Shown: positions 34,884 through 42,734 of the stretch, in pieces
How the letters are laid out: each line of letters opens with the position of its first letter
Position numbering within the stretch: position 1 is the first letter of the stretch
Source of the DNA: Zeimonas sediminis
GTDB lineage: Bacteria > Pseudomonadota > Gammaproteobacteria > Burkholderiales > Burkholderiaceae_E
Assembly: GCF_023721795.1 (NCBI RefSeq)
Contig: NZ_JAMQYE010000001.1
Coordinates: 248,001 to 312,000, forward strand
Reading direction: 5' to 3'
Length of the DNA: 64,000 nt
Notes under the pieces: model-generated
Seen by the model: the letters and a program-made list of their open reading frames with translations, nothing else
What the model was told of the DNA's origin: nothing
Database searches by the model: none
Position numbers and translations under genes: made by a program

Positions 34884-35966
34884 ATGAGCCGACCCATTTC
34901 TGCAATCGTTTCGGTCGCCGCGATGCGGCACAACCTCGCGCGGGCGCGCGCGCTCGCGCCCGGCGCCAGGGCCTGGGCGGTGGTCAAGGCCAATGCCTAC
35001 GGCCACGGCCTGGCGGCCGCGCTCGAGGGCTTCGCCGATGCCGACGGCATGGCGCTGGTCGAGTTCGACAAGGCCGCCCGCTTGCGCGAGGCCGGCTGGC
35101 AGCGGCCGATCCTGATGCTGGAAGGCGCCTTCGATCCGCAGGACGTCGCGCAGGCGCGGCGCGACCGGCTCGCGCTGGTGGTCCACGAGCCGCGGCAGCT
35201 CGACTGGCTGGCGGCCGCCTCGCCGGCGGCGCCGATCGACGTCCACCTCAAGTTCAACAGCGGGATGAACCGGCTCGGCTTCGACGCGGCCGGGCTGCGC
35301 GAGGCGCACGCCCGGCTGTCGGCGCTGCCCGGCATCGGGTCGATCACGCTGGTCACGCACTTCGCCAACTCCGACCTGCCGGGCGGTGCCGACGACGCGA
35401 TCGCGCGCTTCGAGCGGGCGTGCGCGGGCCTTCCCGGCCAGCGCTCGCTGGCCAATTCGGCGGCGGTGCTGGCCGTGCCCGACGCGCATCGCGACTGGGT
35501 CCGGCCCGGCATCATGCTCTACGGCGCCTCGCCCTTCGCCGATCGCAGCGCCGCCGAATGCGGGCTGCGCCCGGCGATGAAGCTGGCCTCGCGGCTGATC
35601 GCGGTGCAGCGCCTGGCGCCCGGCGACTCGGTCGGCTACGGCTCGACCTTCACCGCGACCCGGCCGATGCGGATCGGCGTGGTCGCCTGCGGCTATGCCG
35701 ACGGCTATCCGCGCCACGCGCCGAGCGGCACGCCGGTGGCGGTCGCGGGGCGGCGGACCGGCACCGTCGGGCGGGTCTCGATGGACATGCTCTGCGTGGA
35801 CCTCGAGCCGGTGCCCGGCGCCAGCCCCGGCGACGAGGTCGAGCTCTGGGGCGGCGGGCTGGTCGACATCGACGAGGTCGCGCAGGCCGCCGGAACGATC
35901 GGCTACGAGCTGATGTGCGCGCTCGCGCCGCGCGTGCCGCTCGTCGTCGATCGCGCGGGGGCCTGA
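34884..35966 (+). CDS. alr: Alanine racemase
   Basis: 360 residues. AWAVVKANAYGHG holds the PLP lysine Lys35. HLKFNSGMNRLGF, RPGIMLYGASPF and GDSVGYGSTF (with the catalytic tyrosine region) and GRVSMDMLCVDL follow in order. It makes D-alanine for peptidoglycan. A TATACC at 34870-34875, nine bases before the ATG, could be the -10. radA follows four bases on, as in many betaproteobacteria. Confidence 0.96.
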   Translation: MSRPISAIVSVAAMRHNLARARALAPGARAWAVVKANAYGHGLAAALEGFADADGMALVEFDKAARLREAGWQRPILMLEGAFDPQDVAQARRDRLALVVHEPRQLDWLAAASPAAPIDVHLKFNSGMNRLGFDAAGLREAHARLSALPGIGSITLVTHFANSDLPGGADDAIARFERACAGLPGQRSLANSAAVLAVPDAHRDWVRPGIMLYGASPFADRSAAECGLRPAMKLASRLIAVQRLAPGDSVGYGSTFTATRPMRIGVVACGYADGYPRHAPSGTPVAVAGRRTGTVGRVSMDMLCVDLEPVPGASPGDEVELWGGGLVDIDEVAQAAGTIGYELMCALAPRVPLVVDRAGA

Positions 35967-35969
35967 GCG

Positions 35970-37331
35970 ATGGCGCGCGCCAAGACCCGCCACGTCTGCA
36001 GCGAGTGCGGCGGCGAATCGCCGAAGTGGCAGGGCCAGTGCCCGCACTGCGGCGCCTGGAACACCCTGGTCGAGACGCTCGCCGAGCCGACGGCGAAGGG
36101 GCCGCACCGCTACCAGTCGCTCGCGCCGACGCAGGCGGTGGTCACGCTCGACGCGGTGCCGGCCGAGACCGTGCAGCGGCTGGCCACCGGCAGCGACGAG
36201 TTCGACCGGGTGCTCGGCGGCGGCCTGGTCGAGGGCTCGGTCGTGCTGATCGGCGGCGACCCGGGCATCGGCAAGTCGACGCTGCTGCTGCAGGCGCTCG
36301 CCCACCTGTCCACGAGCCGCCAGGTGCTCTACGTGTCGGGCGAGGAGTCGGCCTCGCAGATCGCGCTGCGCGCGCGGCGGCTGGGCGTCGACGGCGCGCG
36401 GTTGCCGCTGCTGGCCGAGATCGAGCTCGAGCGCATCGTGTCGGCGGTCGAGGAGAGGCGGCCTGCGGTCGTCGTGGTCGACTCGATCCAGACCCTTTAT
36501 TCGTCGCAGCTGCAGTCGGCGCCGGGCTCGGTGGCGCAGGTTCGCGAGTGCGCCGCGCAGCTCACCCGCCTGTCCAAGCAGCTCGGCGTCGCGGTCGTGA
36601 TGATCGGCCACGTGACCAAGGAGGGCACGCTGGCCGGCCCGCGGGTGCTCGAGCACATCGTCGACACGGTGCTGTACTTCGAGGGCGACGCGCATTCGTC
36701 GCACCGCCTGGTGCGGGCCTTCAAGAACCGCTTCGGCGCGGTCAACGAGCTGGGCGTGTTCGCGATGACCGACCGCGGCCTGCGCGGCGTGTCCAACCCG
36801 TCGGCGCTGTTCCTGTCGCAGCACGATCGCCAGGTGCCCGGGTCCTGCGTGCTGGTCACCCAGGAGGGCACCCGGCCGCTGCTGGTCGAGGTGCAGGCGC
36901 TGGTCGACACTTCGCACGTGGCCAACCCGCGCCGGCTGGCGGTCGGCCTCGAGCAGAGCCGCCTGGCGATGCTGCTCGCGGTGCTGCACCGTCACGCGGG
37001 GGTCGCCTGCTTCGACCAGGACGTCTTCATCAACGCGGTCGGGGGCGTGCGGATCGCCGAGCCGGCGGCAGACCTGGCGGTGATGCTGGCGATCGTCTCG
37101 TCGCTGAAGAACCGGGCCTTGCCGCGCGGCTTCGCCGTCTTCGGGGAGGTCGGGCTGGCCGGCGAGATCAGGCCGGCGCCGCGCGGGCAGGAGCGGCTGC
37201 GCGAGGCGGCCAAGCTCGGCTTCTCGCGGCTGCTGATCCCGAAGGCGAACGCGCCGAAGCGGCCGATCGAGGGGCTGCAGACGGTCGCGCTGGACCGGGT
37301 CGACGAGGCGATCGCCGCGGCGTGGGGGTGA
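35970..37331 (+). CDS. radA: DNA repair protein RadA (Sms)
   Basis: 453 residues. N-terminal C4 zinc finger (CSECGGESPKWQGQCPHCG), RecA-like ATPase with Walker A GGDPGIGKSTLLLQ and VVVDSIQTLY, the RadA-specific KNRFG motif (FKNRFGAVNELGVFAM), then a Lon-protease-like C-terminal domain. It drives branch migration in recombination. Immediately downstream of alr. Confidence 0.97.
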   Translation: MARAKTRHVCSECGGESPKWQGQCPHCGAWNTLVETLAEPTAKGPHRYQSLAPTQAVVTLDAVPAETVQRLATGSDEFDRVLGGGLVEGSVVLIGGDPGIGKSTLLLQALAHLSTSRQVLYVSGEESASQIALRARRLGVDGARLPLLAEIELERIVSAVEERRPAVVVVDSIQTLYSSQLQSAPGSVAQVRECAAQLTRLSKQLGVAVVMIGHVTKEGTLAGPRVLEHIVDTVLYFEGDAHSSHRLVRAFKNRFGAVNELGVFAMTDRGLRGVSNPSALFLSQHDRQVPGSCVLVTQEGTRPLLVEVQALVDTSHVANPRRLAVGLEQSRLAMLLAVLHRHAGVACFDQDVFINAVGGVRIAEPAADLAVMLAIVSSLKNRALPRGFAVFGEVGLAGEIRPAPRGQERLREAAKLGFSRLLIPKANAPKRPIEGLQTVALDRVDEAIAAAWG

Positions 37332-37352
37332 CGGGAGAGGGGGAGAGGGCGG

Positions 37353-38309
37353 TCAGAGCCTGGCTTGCGAGAAGGGAGCACCGGGTCGGCCGGCGCGGTC
37401 GTGCTCGAGAACCTCGGTCGCCTTGCGGTAGCCGAGCTCGATCATCTCCTTGGCCAGGTGGAAGTCCAGGATGCCGCAGGCGTCGACCGGTATCTCGATC
37501 AGCAGGTCGGTTCGGTAGGCGGCGAGCTGGAAGCGGGCGATCCGGTCCTGCATCGCCTCGACCGACTTCGCGATGATGTCGAGCGCGTCCACGTCCTTGC
37601 GGCCGGCCGCGCCGTTGCCGTTGCCCAGCCCCAGCGATTCCTGCGCCCGCGACAGCCAGCGTCCCAGGGCCCCCGGTTCGTCACCGCGGTCTTCCTCCGA
37701 CGAGGCGCCCTGCAGCGCGGGGCGGGCGTGCGAGGCGGTCGCCGGGTCGGCCTCCGGGCCGTTCAGCGACACGGCGATCGTCCTGCGCACGGTCTGGCGC
37801 TGGGCCGGCGCCAGCGGCAGCGGACTCAGAAGACCGCCGTCGACCAGCAGGCGCCCGTCGCGCTCGACAGGCGTGAACAGGCCCGGGATCGCGATCGACG
37901 CGCGGATCGCCTCGAACAGCGAGCCTTCGCTGAGCCAGACCTCCTGTCTTCGCTCGATATCGGAGGCGACCGCGGTGAACGGGATCGGCAGGTCCTCGAT
38001 CCTCGCCTCGCCGACCAGGTCGGCGAGCTTGGCCATCAGTCGTTCGCCCTCGAACAGCCCGGTCAGGGTGAACGAGAAATCCAGCAGGTTCCAGATGTCG
38101 GCGCGCGACAGGCCGAGCACCCAGTCGGTGTAGAGCTCGAGCTTGTCGCCGGCGTGCAGCCCGCCGATCAGCGCGCCGATCGAGGTGCCGGTGATCGAGC
38201 GGACCTCGAAGCGGCCGTCGTCGCGCAAGGCGCGGATCACGCCGATGTGGGCAAGGCCGCGGGCGCCGCCGCTGCCCAGCACGAGCGATACCGGGATCCT
38301 GTCGGTCAT
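37353..38309 (-). CDS. Patatin-like phospholipase, RssA type
   Basis: 318 residues from ATG 38309, which overlaps the hpnE stop as ATGA. VLGSGGARGLAHIGVI forms the oxyanion hole, Ser43 in GTSIGALIGG is the nucleophile and the LLVDGGLLSP aspartate completes the Ser-Asp dyad. The middle (residues about 190-235) is a variable acidic linker. RssA-type patatins are cytoplasmic or membrane-associated lipid hydrolases of unclear substrate. The overlap with the squalene genes suggests a link with membrane lipid or hopanoid remodelling; this is inferred from position only. Confidence 0.9.
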   Translation of the reverse strand: MTDRIPVSLVLGSGGARGLAHIGVIRALRDDGRFEVRSITGTSIGALIGGLHAGDKLELYTDWVLGLSRADIWNLLDFSFTLTGLFEGERLMAKLADLVGEARIEDLPIPFTAVASDIERRQEVWLSEGSLFEAIRASIAIPGLFTPVERDGRLLVDGGLLSPLPLAPAQRQTVRRTIAVSLNGPEADPATASHARPALQGASSEEDRGDEPGALGRWLSRAQESLGLGNGNGAAGRKDVDALDIIAKSVEAMQDRIARFQLAAYRTDLLIEIPVDACGILDFHLAKEMIELGYRKATEVLEHDRAGRPGAPFSQARL

Positions 38310-39733
38310 CGGGTCTGCTTTCGTGGAGTCGCGTTCGGGGCGCCGGTCGCCGCGGCCGCCGCCAGCGCCATGTTCGCGGCCTCGCCGCCGCTTCGCACCG
38401 CGGCCTCCAGCGTAGCCGGATAGTCGGGCCAGAGCCAGTCTCCGGCCAGCCAGAGACCCGGGGCCTGGCCGCGGAGATGGTCGGGCCGCAGGCGGGGGCG
38501 CCCGGGAGTGCAGCGAAAGGTCGCGCGGCGCTCGGTGACCAGTTTCACTGCGGCCGGCGGCGGTCCGCCGAACGCGTCGGCCAGTTGCGCCGACACGCCG
38601 GCGGCGATCCGCTCGGCAGCGACCCCGTCGAGGCGGCTCGCGGCGCTGATCACGATGCCCGCCAGCCTCGCCTGCGCGACGGTCCCGCGGTCGAACAGCC
38701 ACTGCCCGTACCGGTCGCGTGCCGGCTCCTCGTCGAGCAGGCTCCAGCGCGGCAGCGCCGGCGCCGCATCGGCCGGCCACAGCGCCCAGGCGGTGGCGAT
38801 CGGCTCGGGTTCGAAGCGCGCGATGGGCCCGGCCGGCACGCCCGAGGCTTCGAGCAATCGCGCCGCCGACCAGGGCGGCAGCGCGAGAACGACGGCGTCG
38901 AAGTCGGCATCGCCGATCCGCCAGCGGTCCGGCAGGCCGGGGTTCCCGCTCCGCAGCGCGAGGCGACGCACCGGCTCGCGCAGTCGCGGCTCGGCGCCCA
39001 GCGCGCGCAGGCGATCGAGTGCCGGTTCGGGCAGCAGGCTTCCGAGCGGGGCCTCGGCGCCGACGAAGTCCGAGGCGGCGCGGTCGGCGCCCAGCGTGTC
39101 GCGGAGCACCGCCGCGAAGGCCGCGGCGCAGGCCTCTCCGGGCATCGTGTTCAGCGCGCCGATGCACAGCGGCGCCCACAGCCGGTCGACCAGCGGACCG
39201 GGCTGGCCGAAGCGGGCGAGCAGTTGCGCGACGGTCTCGCCGTCGCGCGCCCGCCAGCCAGCCAGGCGCAGGCCGAGCATCAGCCGCAGCATCGCGCCGC
39301 GCGCGCCCGGCCCGAGCCCGCGCGCCGTGAGCGCTGCCCATCCCAGGTGCAGCGGCGCGGGAAGGCGGGGGGCCCTCAGCGACAGCCCGGCCGGCGAGGA
39401 CAGCGAAAGCGGGTGCCGGCGCAGCAGGTGCCCGGCGCCCAGTCGCTCGATCAGTCCGATCGCCTCGCGGTAGGCGCCGACGATCAGGTGCTGGCCGTTG
39501 TCGATCGAGATGCGCCCGAGCGGGGTCTCGAGCGCGACCGTGCGGGCCCGTCCGCCTGGCGTCGGCGCGGCGTCGAAAAGCGTCACCTTGCCGCCGGCCT
39601 CCGCCAGCGCGAGCGCGGCGGCGAGGCCGGCCCAGCCGGCGCCGACCACTGCGAACGCTCCCGGGGGAGCGGCGCCGCCGGGCCCTAGGGCGGACGGGTC
39701 TCTCGCGCGACGCGCGACGGCGTCGAGTGCCAC
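38306..39733 (-). CDS. hpnE: Hydroxysqualene dehydroxylase HpnE
   Basis: 475 residues from GTG 39733, 17 bases after the hpnD stop; no ATG fits. FAVVGAGWAGLAAALALAEA is the FAD-binding Rossmann motif. PTPGGRARTV and ISIDNGQHLIVGAY identify the squalene-associated amine-oxidase-like family, and LWLAGDW-LWPDYPATLEAAVRSG is the C-terminal FAD motif. It reduces hydroxysqualene to squalene, completing the HpnCDE route from farnesyl diphosphate. Cytoplasmic or peripheral membrane. Confidence 0.92.
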   Translation of the reverse strand: MALDAVARRARDPSALGPGGAAPPGAFAVVGAGWAGLAAALALAEAGGKVTLFDAAPTPGGRARTVALETPLGRISIDNGQHLIVGAYREAIGLIERLGAGHLLRRHPLSLSSPAGLSLRAPRLPAPLHLGWAALTARGLGPGARGAMLRLMLGLRLAGWRARDGETVAQLLARFGQPGPLVDRLWAPLCIGALNTMPGEACAAAFAAVLRDTLGADRAASDFVGAEAPLGSLLPEPALDRLRALGAEPRLREPVRRLALRSGNPGLPDRWRIGDADFDAVVLALPPWSAARLLEASGVPAGPIARFEPEPIATAWALWPADAAPALPRWSLLDEEPARDRYGQWLFDRGTVAQARLAGIVISAASRLDGVAAERIAAGVSAQLADAFGGPPPAAVKLVTERRATFRCTPGRPRLRPDHLRGQAPGLWLAGDWLWPDYPATLEAAVRSGGEAANMALAAAAATGAPNATPRKQTR

Positions 39734-39750
39734 TGCCGGGGAGCCCGTGC

Positions 39751-40599
39751 TCAGACGGCCGGTGGGCGGCCGGCCACGAAAGTGCGCCAGGCCAGCCACA
39801 GCTTGCGGATCGGCGTCAGCGAGGTGCGGCGGTCGAGCACGAGGAAGCCGTCGCGCTCGATCTCGGCGAGCAGCGTCGCGTAGATCGCCGCCATGATCAG
39901 GCCCGGCCGCTGGGCGCGCCGGTCGGCCTCGGGCAGCGCCGCGAAGGCGCGGCGGTAGTGCTCGCGGGCGCGGTCGGCCTCGAACTTCATCAGGGCCGCG
40001 AACCGCTCGCTGTGCTTCGCCGCGAGGATCTCGTGGGCGGGCACCTCGAAGCGCTGCAGGTCCTCGATCGGCAGGTAGATCCTGCCCTTTCGCGCGTCCT
40101 CGCCGACGTCGCGGATGATGTTGGTCAGCTGGAAGGCGAGCCCCAGTTCGTGGGCGTAGTCGCGGGTGCCCGGCAGGGTCGCGCCGAAGATGCTGGCGGC
40201 GAGCTCGCCCACCACGCCGGCCACGCGATGGCAATACAGCTTCAGGCCCTCGAAGTCGAGGTAGCGGTTCTGGTCGAGGTCCATCTGCATGCCGTCGACG
40301 ATCTCGAGCAACTGGCGGCGGCCGATCGAGCAGGCCTGCAGGTGGGGCTGCAGCGCGCGGGTCACCGGGTGCTGCGGATCGCCGGCGAACAGGCGCTCGA
40401 TCTCGGCGCGCCACCAGTCGAGCTTCGCCCGCGCGACCTGGGGGTCGCCGGTCTCGTCGACCACGTCGTCGACCTCGCGGCAGAATGCGTACAGGGCGGT
40501 GATCGCGCGACGGCGCGGCGAGGGCAGGAACAGGAAGCTGTAGTAGAAGCTTGAGCCGCTGCGGGCCGCCTTGTCCTGGCAGTATTGGTCGGGGGTCAT
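39751..40599 (-). CDS. hpnD: Presqualene diphosphate synthase HpnD
   Basis: 282 residues, start overlapping the hpnC stop (ATGA). Squalene/phytoene synthase fold with the two aspartate-rich motifs: YAFCREVDDVVDE and LTNIIRDVGEDARKGRIYLP. It joins two farnesyl diphosphates to presqualene diphosphate. HpnD is told from HpnC by the DDVVDE form and by gene order C-D-E. Confidence 0.95.
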   Translation of the reverse strand: MTPDQYCQDKAARSGSSFYYSFLFLPSPRRRAITALYAFCREVDDVVDETGDPQVARAKLDWWRAEIERLFAGDPQHPVTRALQPHLQACSIGRRQLLEIVDGMQMDLDQNRYLDFEGLKLYCHRVAGVVGELAASIFGATLPGTRDYAHELGLAFQLTNIIRDVGEDARKGRIYLPIEDLQRFEVPAHEILAAKHSERFAALMKFEADRAREHYRRAFAALPEADRRAQRPGLIMAAIYATLLAEIERDGFLVLDRRTSLTPIRKLWLAWRTFVAGRPPAV

Positions 40600-41429
40600 C
40601 GGGAGGGTCGCAGCCAGAGCCGGATCAGCGCCGGCGCGTCGCGCCAGCCGAGGGCGGGGCGGCCGGCAAAGGGGTCGTGCCCGCCCTGCGCGAGCCTGTC
40701 GAGGATGCGCAGGCCACCGGCCACGATCGCCCTCAGTTCCCATCCGAGGCGCCGGGGCACGCTGGTCGCCAGCGGGGCGCCGGATTCTAGCAGCCGCCGC
40801 GCGCGCGCGGCCTGGCCCTCCAGGAAGGCGCGCAAGGCCGGCGAGGCCCGGCCGGCGGCCGCGGCCGCTTCCAGGTCGGCTTCGCCCAGGCCGGCCGCCG
40901 CGAGTTCGTCGAGCGGCAGGTAGAGCCGCCCGCGCCGCCAGTCGACGGCCGTGTCCTGCAGGAAATTGATCAGCTGCAGCGCCGAGCAGATCCGCGACGA
41001 CGGCGTGCGAGTGTCCTCGCGCCAGGCGCCGAACAGCCGCAGCACGAGCTCCCCGACCGGGTCGGCCGAGCGGCTGCAGTAGTCGAGGATCTCGTCGAAG
41101 CTGCGGTAGCGGCTGGTGACGACGTCCTGCCGGAAGGCCGACAGCAGCGCCTCGAAAGGTTCGACCGGGAGCGCATGCGCCCGCATGTGCGGGCGCAAGG
41201 CGGCGACCACCGGGGCGGACGGGGACGCGCTGCGCAGCGCGGCGGACAGCGCGTCGAGCTCGGCGATGCGCTGGGCCGGCGCGGCATCGCCCTCGTCGGC
41301 CAGGTCGTCGGCATGGCGCGCGAAGCGATAGATCGCCGCGATGGCAGGTCGCAGGCGGGCCGGCACCAGGAGCGAGGCGACCGGGAAGTTCTCGTAGTGG
41401 TCGACCGAGCTGACCGGGTTGGCCGACAT
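40596..41429 (-). CDS. hpnC: Hydroxysqualene synthase HpnC
   Basis: 277 residues from ATG 41429 (MSANPVSSVDHYENFPVASL). Squalene-synthase-like with AAIYRFARHADDLADEGDA (first Asp motif) and LINFLQDTAVDWRRGRLYLP (second). It converts presqualene diphosphate to hydroxysqualene, the substrate of HpnE. Start choice is open: in-frame ATGs at 41450, 41471 and 41480 precede it, two of them created by a 21-base tandem duplication, and none has a Shine-Dalgarno. First gene of the operon hpnC-hpnD-hpnE-patatin, with overlaps or short gaps throughout. No squalene-hopene cyclase is in the window. Confidence 0.93.
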   Translation of the reverse strand: MSANPVSSVDHYENFPVASLLVPARLRPAIAAIYRFARHADDLADEGDAAPAQRIAELDALSAALRSASPSAPVVAALRPHMRAHALPVEPFEALLSAFRQDVVTSRYRSFDEILDYCSRSADPVGELVLRLFGAWREDTRTPSSRICSALQLINFLQDTAVDWRRGRLYLPLDELAAAGLGEADLEAAAAAGRASPALRAFLEGQAARARRLLESGAPLATSVPRRLGWELRAIVAGGLRILDRLAQGGHDPFAGRPALGWRDAPALIRLWLRPSR

Positions 41430-41433
41430 CCGG

Positions 41434-41475
41434 GAGGGCGCGTTGCTCATGGGGGAGGGCGCGTTGCTCATGGGC
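41434..41475. repeat. 21-base tandem duplication at the hpnC start
   Basis: Units 41434-41454 and 41455-41475 share GAGGGCGCGTTGCTCATGGG and differ only in the last base. Each contains one in-frame minus-strand ATG, giving MSNAPSP-MSNAPSR-MSANP. On the minus strand TAGAAT at 41484-41479 lies eight bases before ATG 41471 and could be a -10. Confidence 0.75.
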
Positions 41476-41537
41476 GCCATTCTAGGGGCGACCCCGGCCG
41501 GCGAAGGCTCTTTCGTTGACGGCCTCGCCGCGGCGTG

Positions 41538-41564
41538 GATAATTACTGACTCGTGCGTCATTAA
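41538..41564 (+). promoter_or_regulatory. Putative promoter and TetR-type operator of the RND efflux genes
   Basis: GATAAT at 41538-41543 is a -10 candidate. It abuts a 22-base dyad, TTACTGAC-TCGTGC-GTCATTAA (41543-41564), with 7 of 8 paired positions, in an AT-rich island. Dyads of this kind with TGAC half-sites are typical of TetR/AcrR-type regulators of efflux pumps. No regulator gene is adjacent. Confidence 0.5.
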
Positions 41565-41648
41565 CAACGATCGCTCGCCTTCCTCCTCGCTGCGTCGCGC
41601 GCCGCCGAGCGGCGGGTGCGCTTCCCAATCTCGCCGCCTGCCGCCACC

Positions 41649-42734
41649 ATGCTTCGACTCTTCTTGCTGCTCGTCCCGCTCGCCGGACTGGCGATTTCCG
41701 GTTGCGACCGACAGCCGCCGGTGCGGGAGGAGCGACCCCGCCCGGTGCGCAGCGTCGTCGTCGAGCCTTCGCGCACCGCGATCACGCTCGAGCTGCCGGG
41801 CGAGGTGAGGCCCAGGATCGAGACCCGCTACGGCTTCCGCGTCGGCGGCAAGATCGCCGAGCGATTCGTGTCGGTCGGCGACGCGGTGCGGCCCGGCCAG
41901 CGACTCGCCCGGCTCGATCCGCAGGACGTCGCCCCGGCGATCGCCGCGGCGAGGGCGCAGCGCGAGGCTGCCCGGACCGACCTGAACCTTGCTCGCATCG
42001 AGCTGGAGCGCCTGAAGGACCTGCGGAGCCGCAACTACGTGAGCCAAGCCCAGGTCGATCGCCAGCAGGCCCAGGCCGACTCGGCAGAGTCGCGGCTGCG
42101 CAGCGCCGAGGCGCAGCTCGCGCAGGCCTCGAACGCGGCGGCCTTCCAGCTCCTCGTCGCCGACGAGCCGGGCGTGGTCACCGCGATCGAGGCCGAGGCG
42201 GGTCAGGTCGTCGCGGCCGGGCAGCCGGCGGTGCGGGTCGCGCGCACCGGCGAGAAGGAACTGCTCGTCCACGTTCCCGAGGCGGACCTGGCCGCGGCCC
42301 GGGCCGCGAAGGACTGGCAGGTTTCGATCGCCGCGCTGGGCGGCGAGCCCCTGCACGCGACGCTGCGCGAGCTCTCGCCGGTCGCCGACCAGGCTTCGCG
42401 CACCTATTCGATGCGTCTGGCCTTGCGCGGCGACCTGTCGGCCGTGGCGCTGGGCATGACCGCGACCGCACGCGCGGTGCGCCAGTCGGGCGAGGCGATC
42501 GTCCTGCCGATGTCGGCGCTGCACTCGAAGGACGATTCGCCGAAGGTCTGGGTGATCGGCGAAGACCTGAGCGTGCGCTCCGTGGCGGTCGGCACCGACG
42601 GCCTGCTCGACGACGCGGTGCGCATCGTGTCCGGCCTGAAGCCCGGCGACCGGGTCGTCACCGCCGGCGCCAACCTGCTGATCGAAGGGCAGAAGGTCAG
42701 GCTGGCCGGCGACGAGGCGGGGGGCGGCAAATGA
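41649..42734 (+). CDS. RND efflux membrane-fusion lipoprotein
   Basis: 361 residues from ATG 41649. Signal peptide with lipobox AISGC (Cys19), so it is a lipoprotein anchored in the inner membrane. Barrel-sandwich hybrid half-motifs RYGFRVGGKIAERFVSVGDAV and LLVADEPGVVTAIEAEAGQVV flank a coiled-coil hairpin (QREAARTDLNLARIELERLKD to QAQADSAESRLRSAEAQLAQ). Beta-barrel and membrane-proximal domains follow. It connects the RND pump to an outer-membrane channel. Overlaps the permease start as ATGA; no outer-membrane factor gene is present. Confidence 0.93.
   Translation: MLRLFLLLVPLAGLAISGCDRQPPVREERPRPVRSVVVEPSRTAITLELPGEVRPRIETRYGFRVGGKIAERFVSVGDAVRPGQRLARLDPQDVAPAIAAARAQREAARTDLNLARIELERLKDLRSRNYVSQAQVDRQQAQADSAESRLRSAEAQLAQASNAAAFQLLVADEPGVVTAIEAEAGQVVAAGQPAVRVARTGEKELLVHVPEADLAAARAAKDWQVSIAALGGEPLHATLRELSPVADQASRTYSMRLALRGDLSAVALGMTATARAVRQSGEAIVLPMSALHSKDDSPKVWVIGEDLSVRSVAVGTDGLLDDAVRIVSGLKPGDRVVTAGANLLIEGQKVRLAGDEAGGGK

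Noticed and set aside
37353-39341. A single 662-codon protein joining the patatin to upstream sequence
   Set aside because: The upstream half is the shadow of hpnE; the patatin starts at ATG 38309 with the normal family N-terminus.
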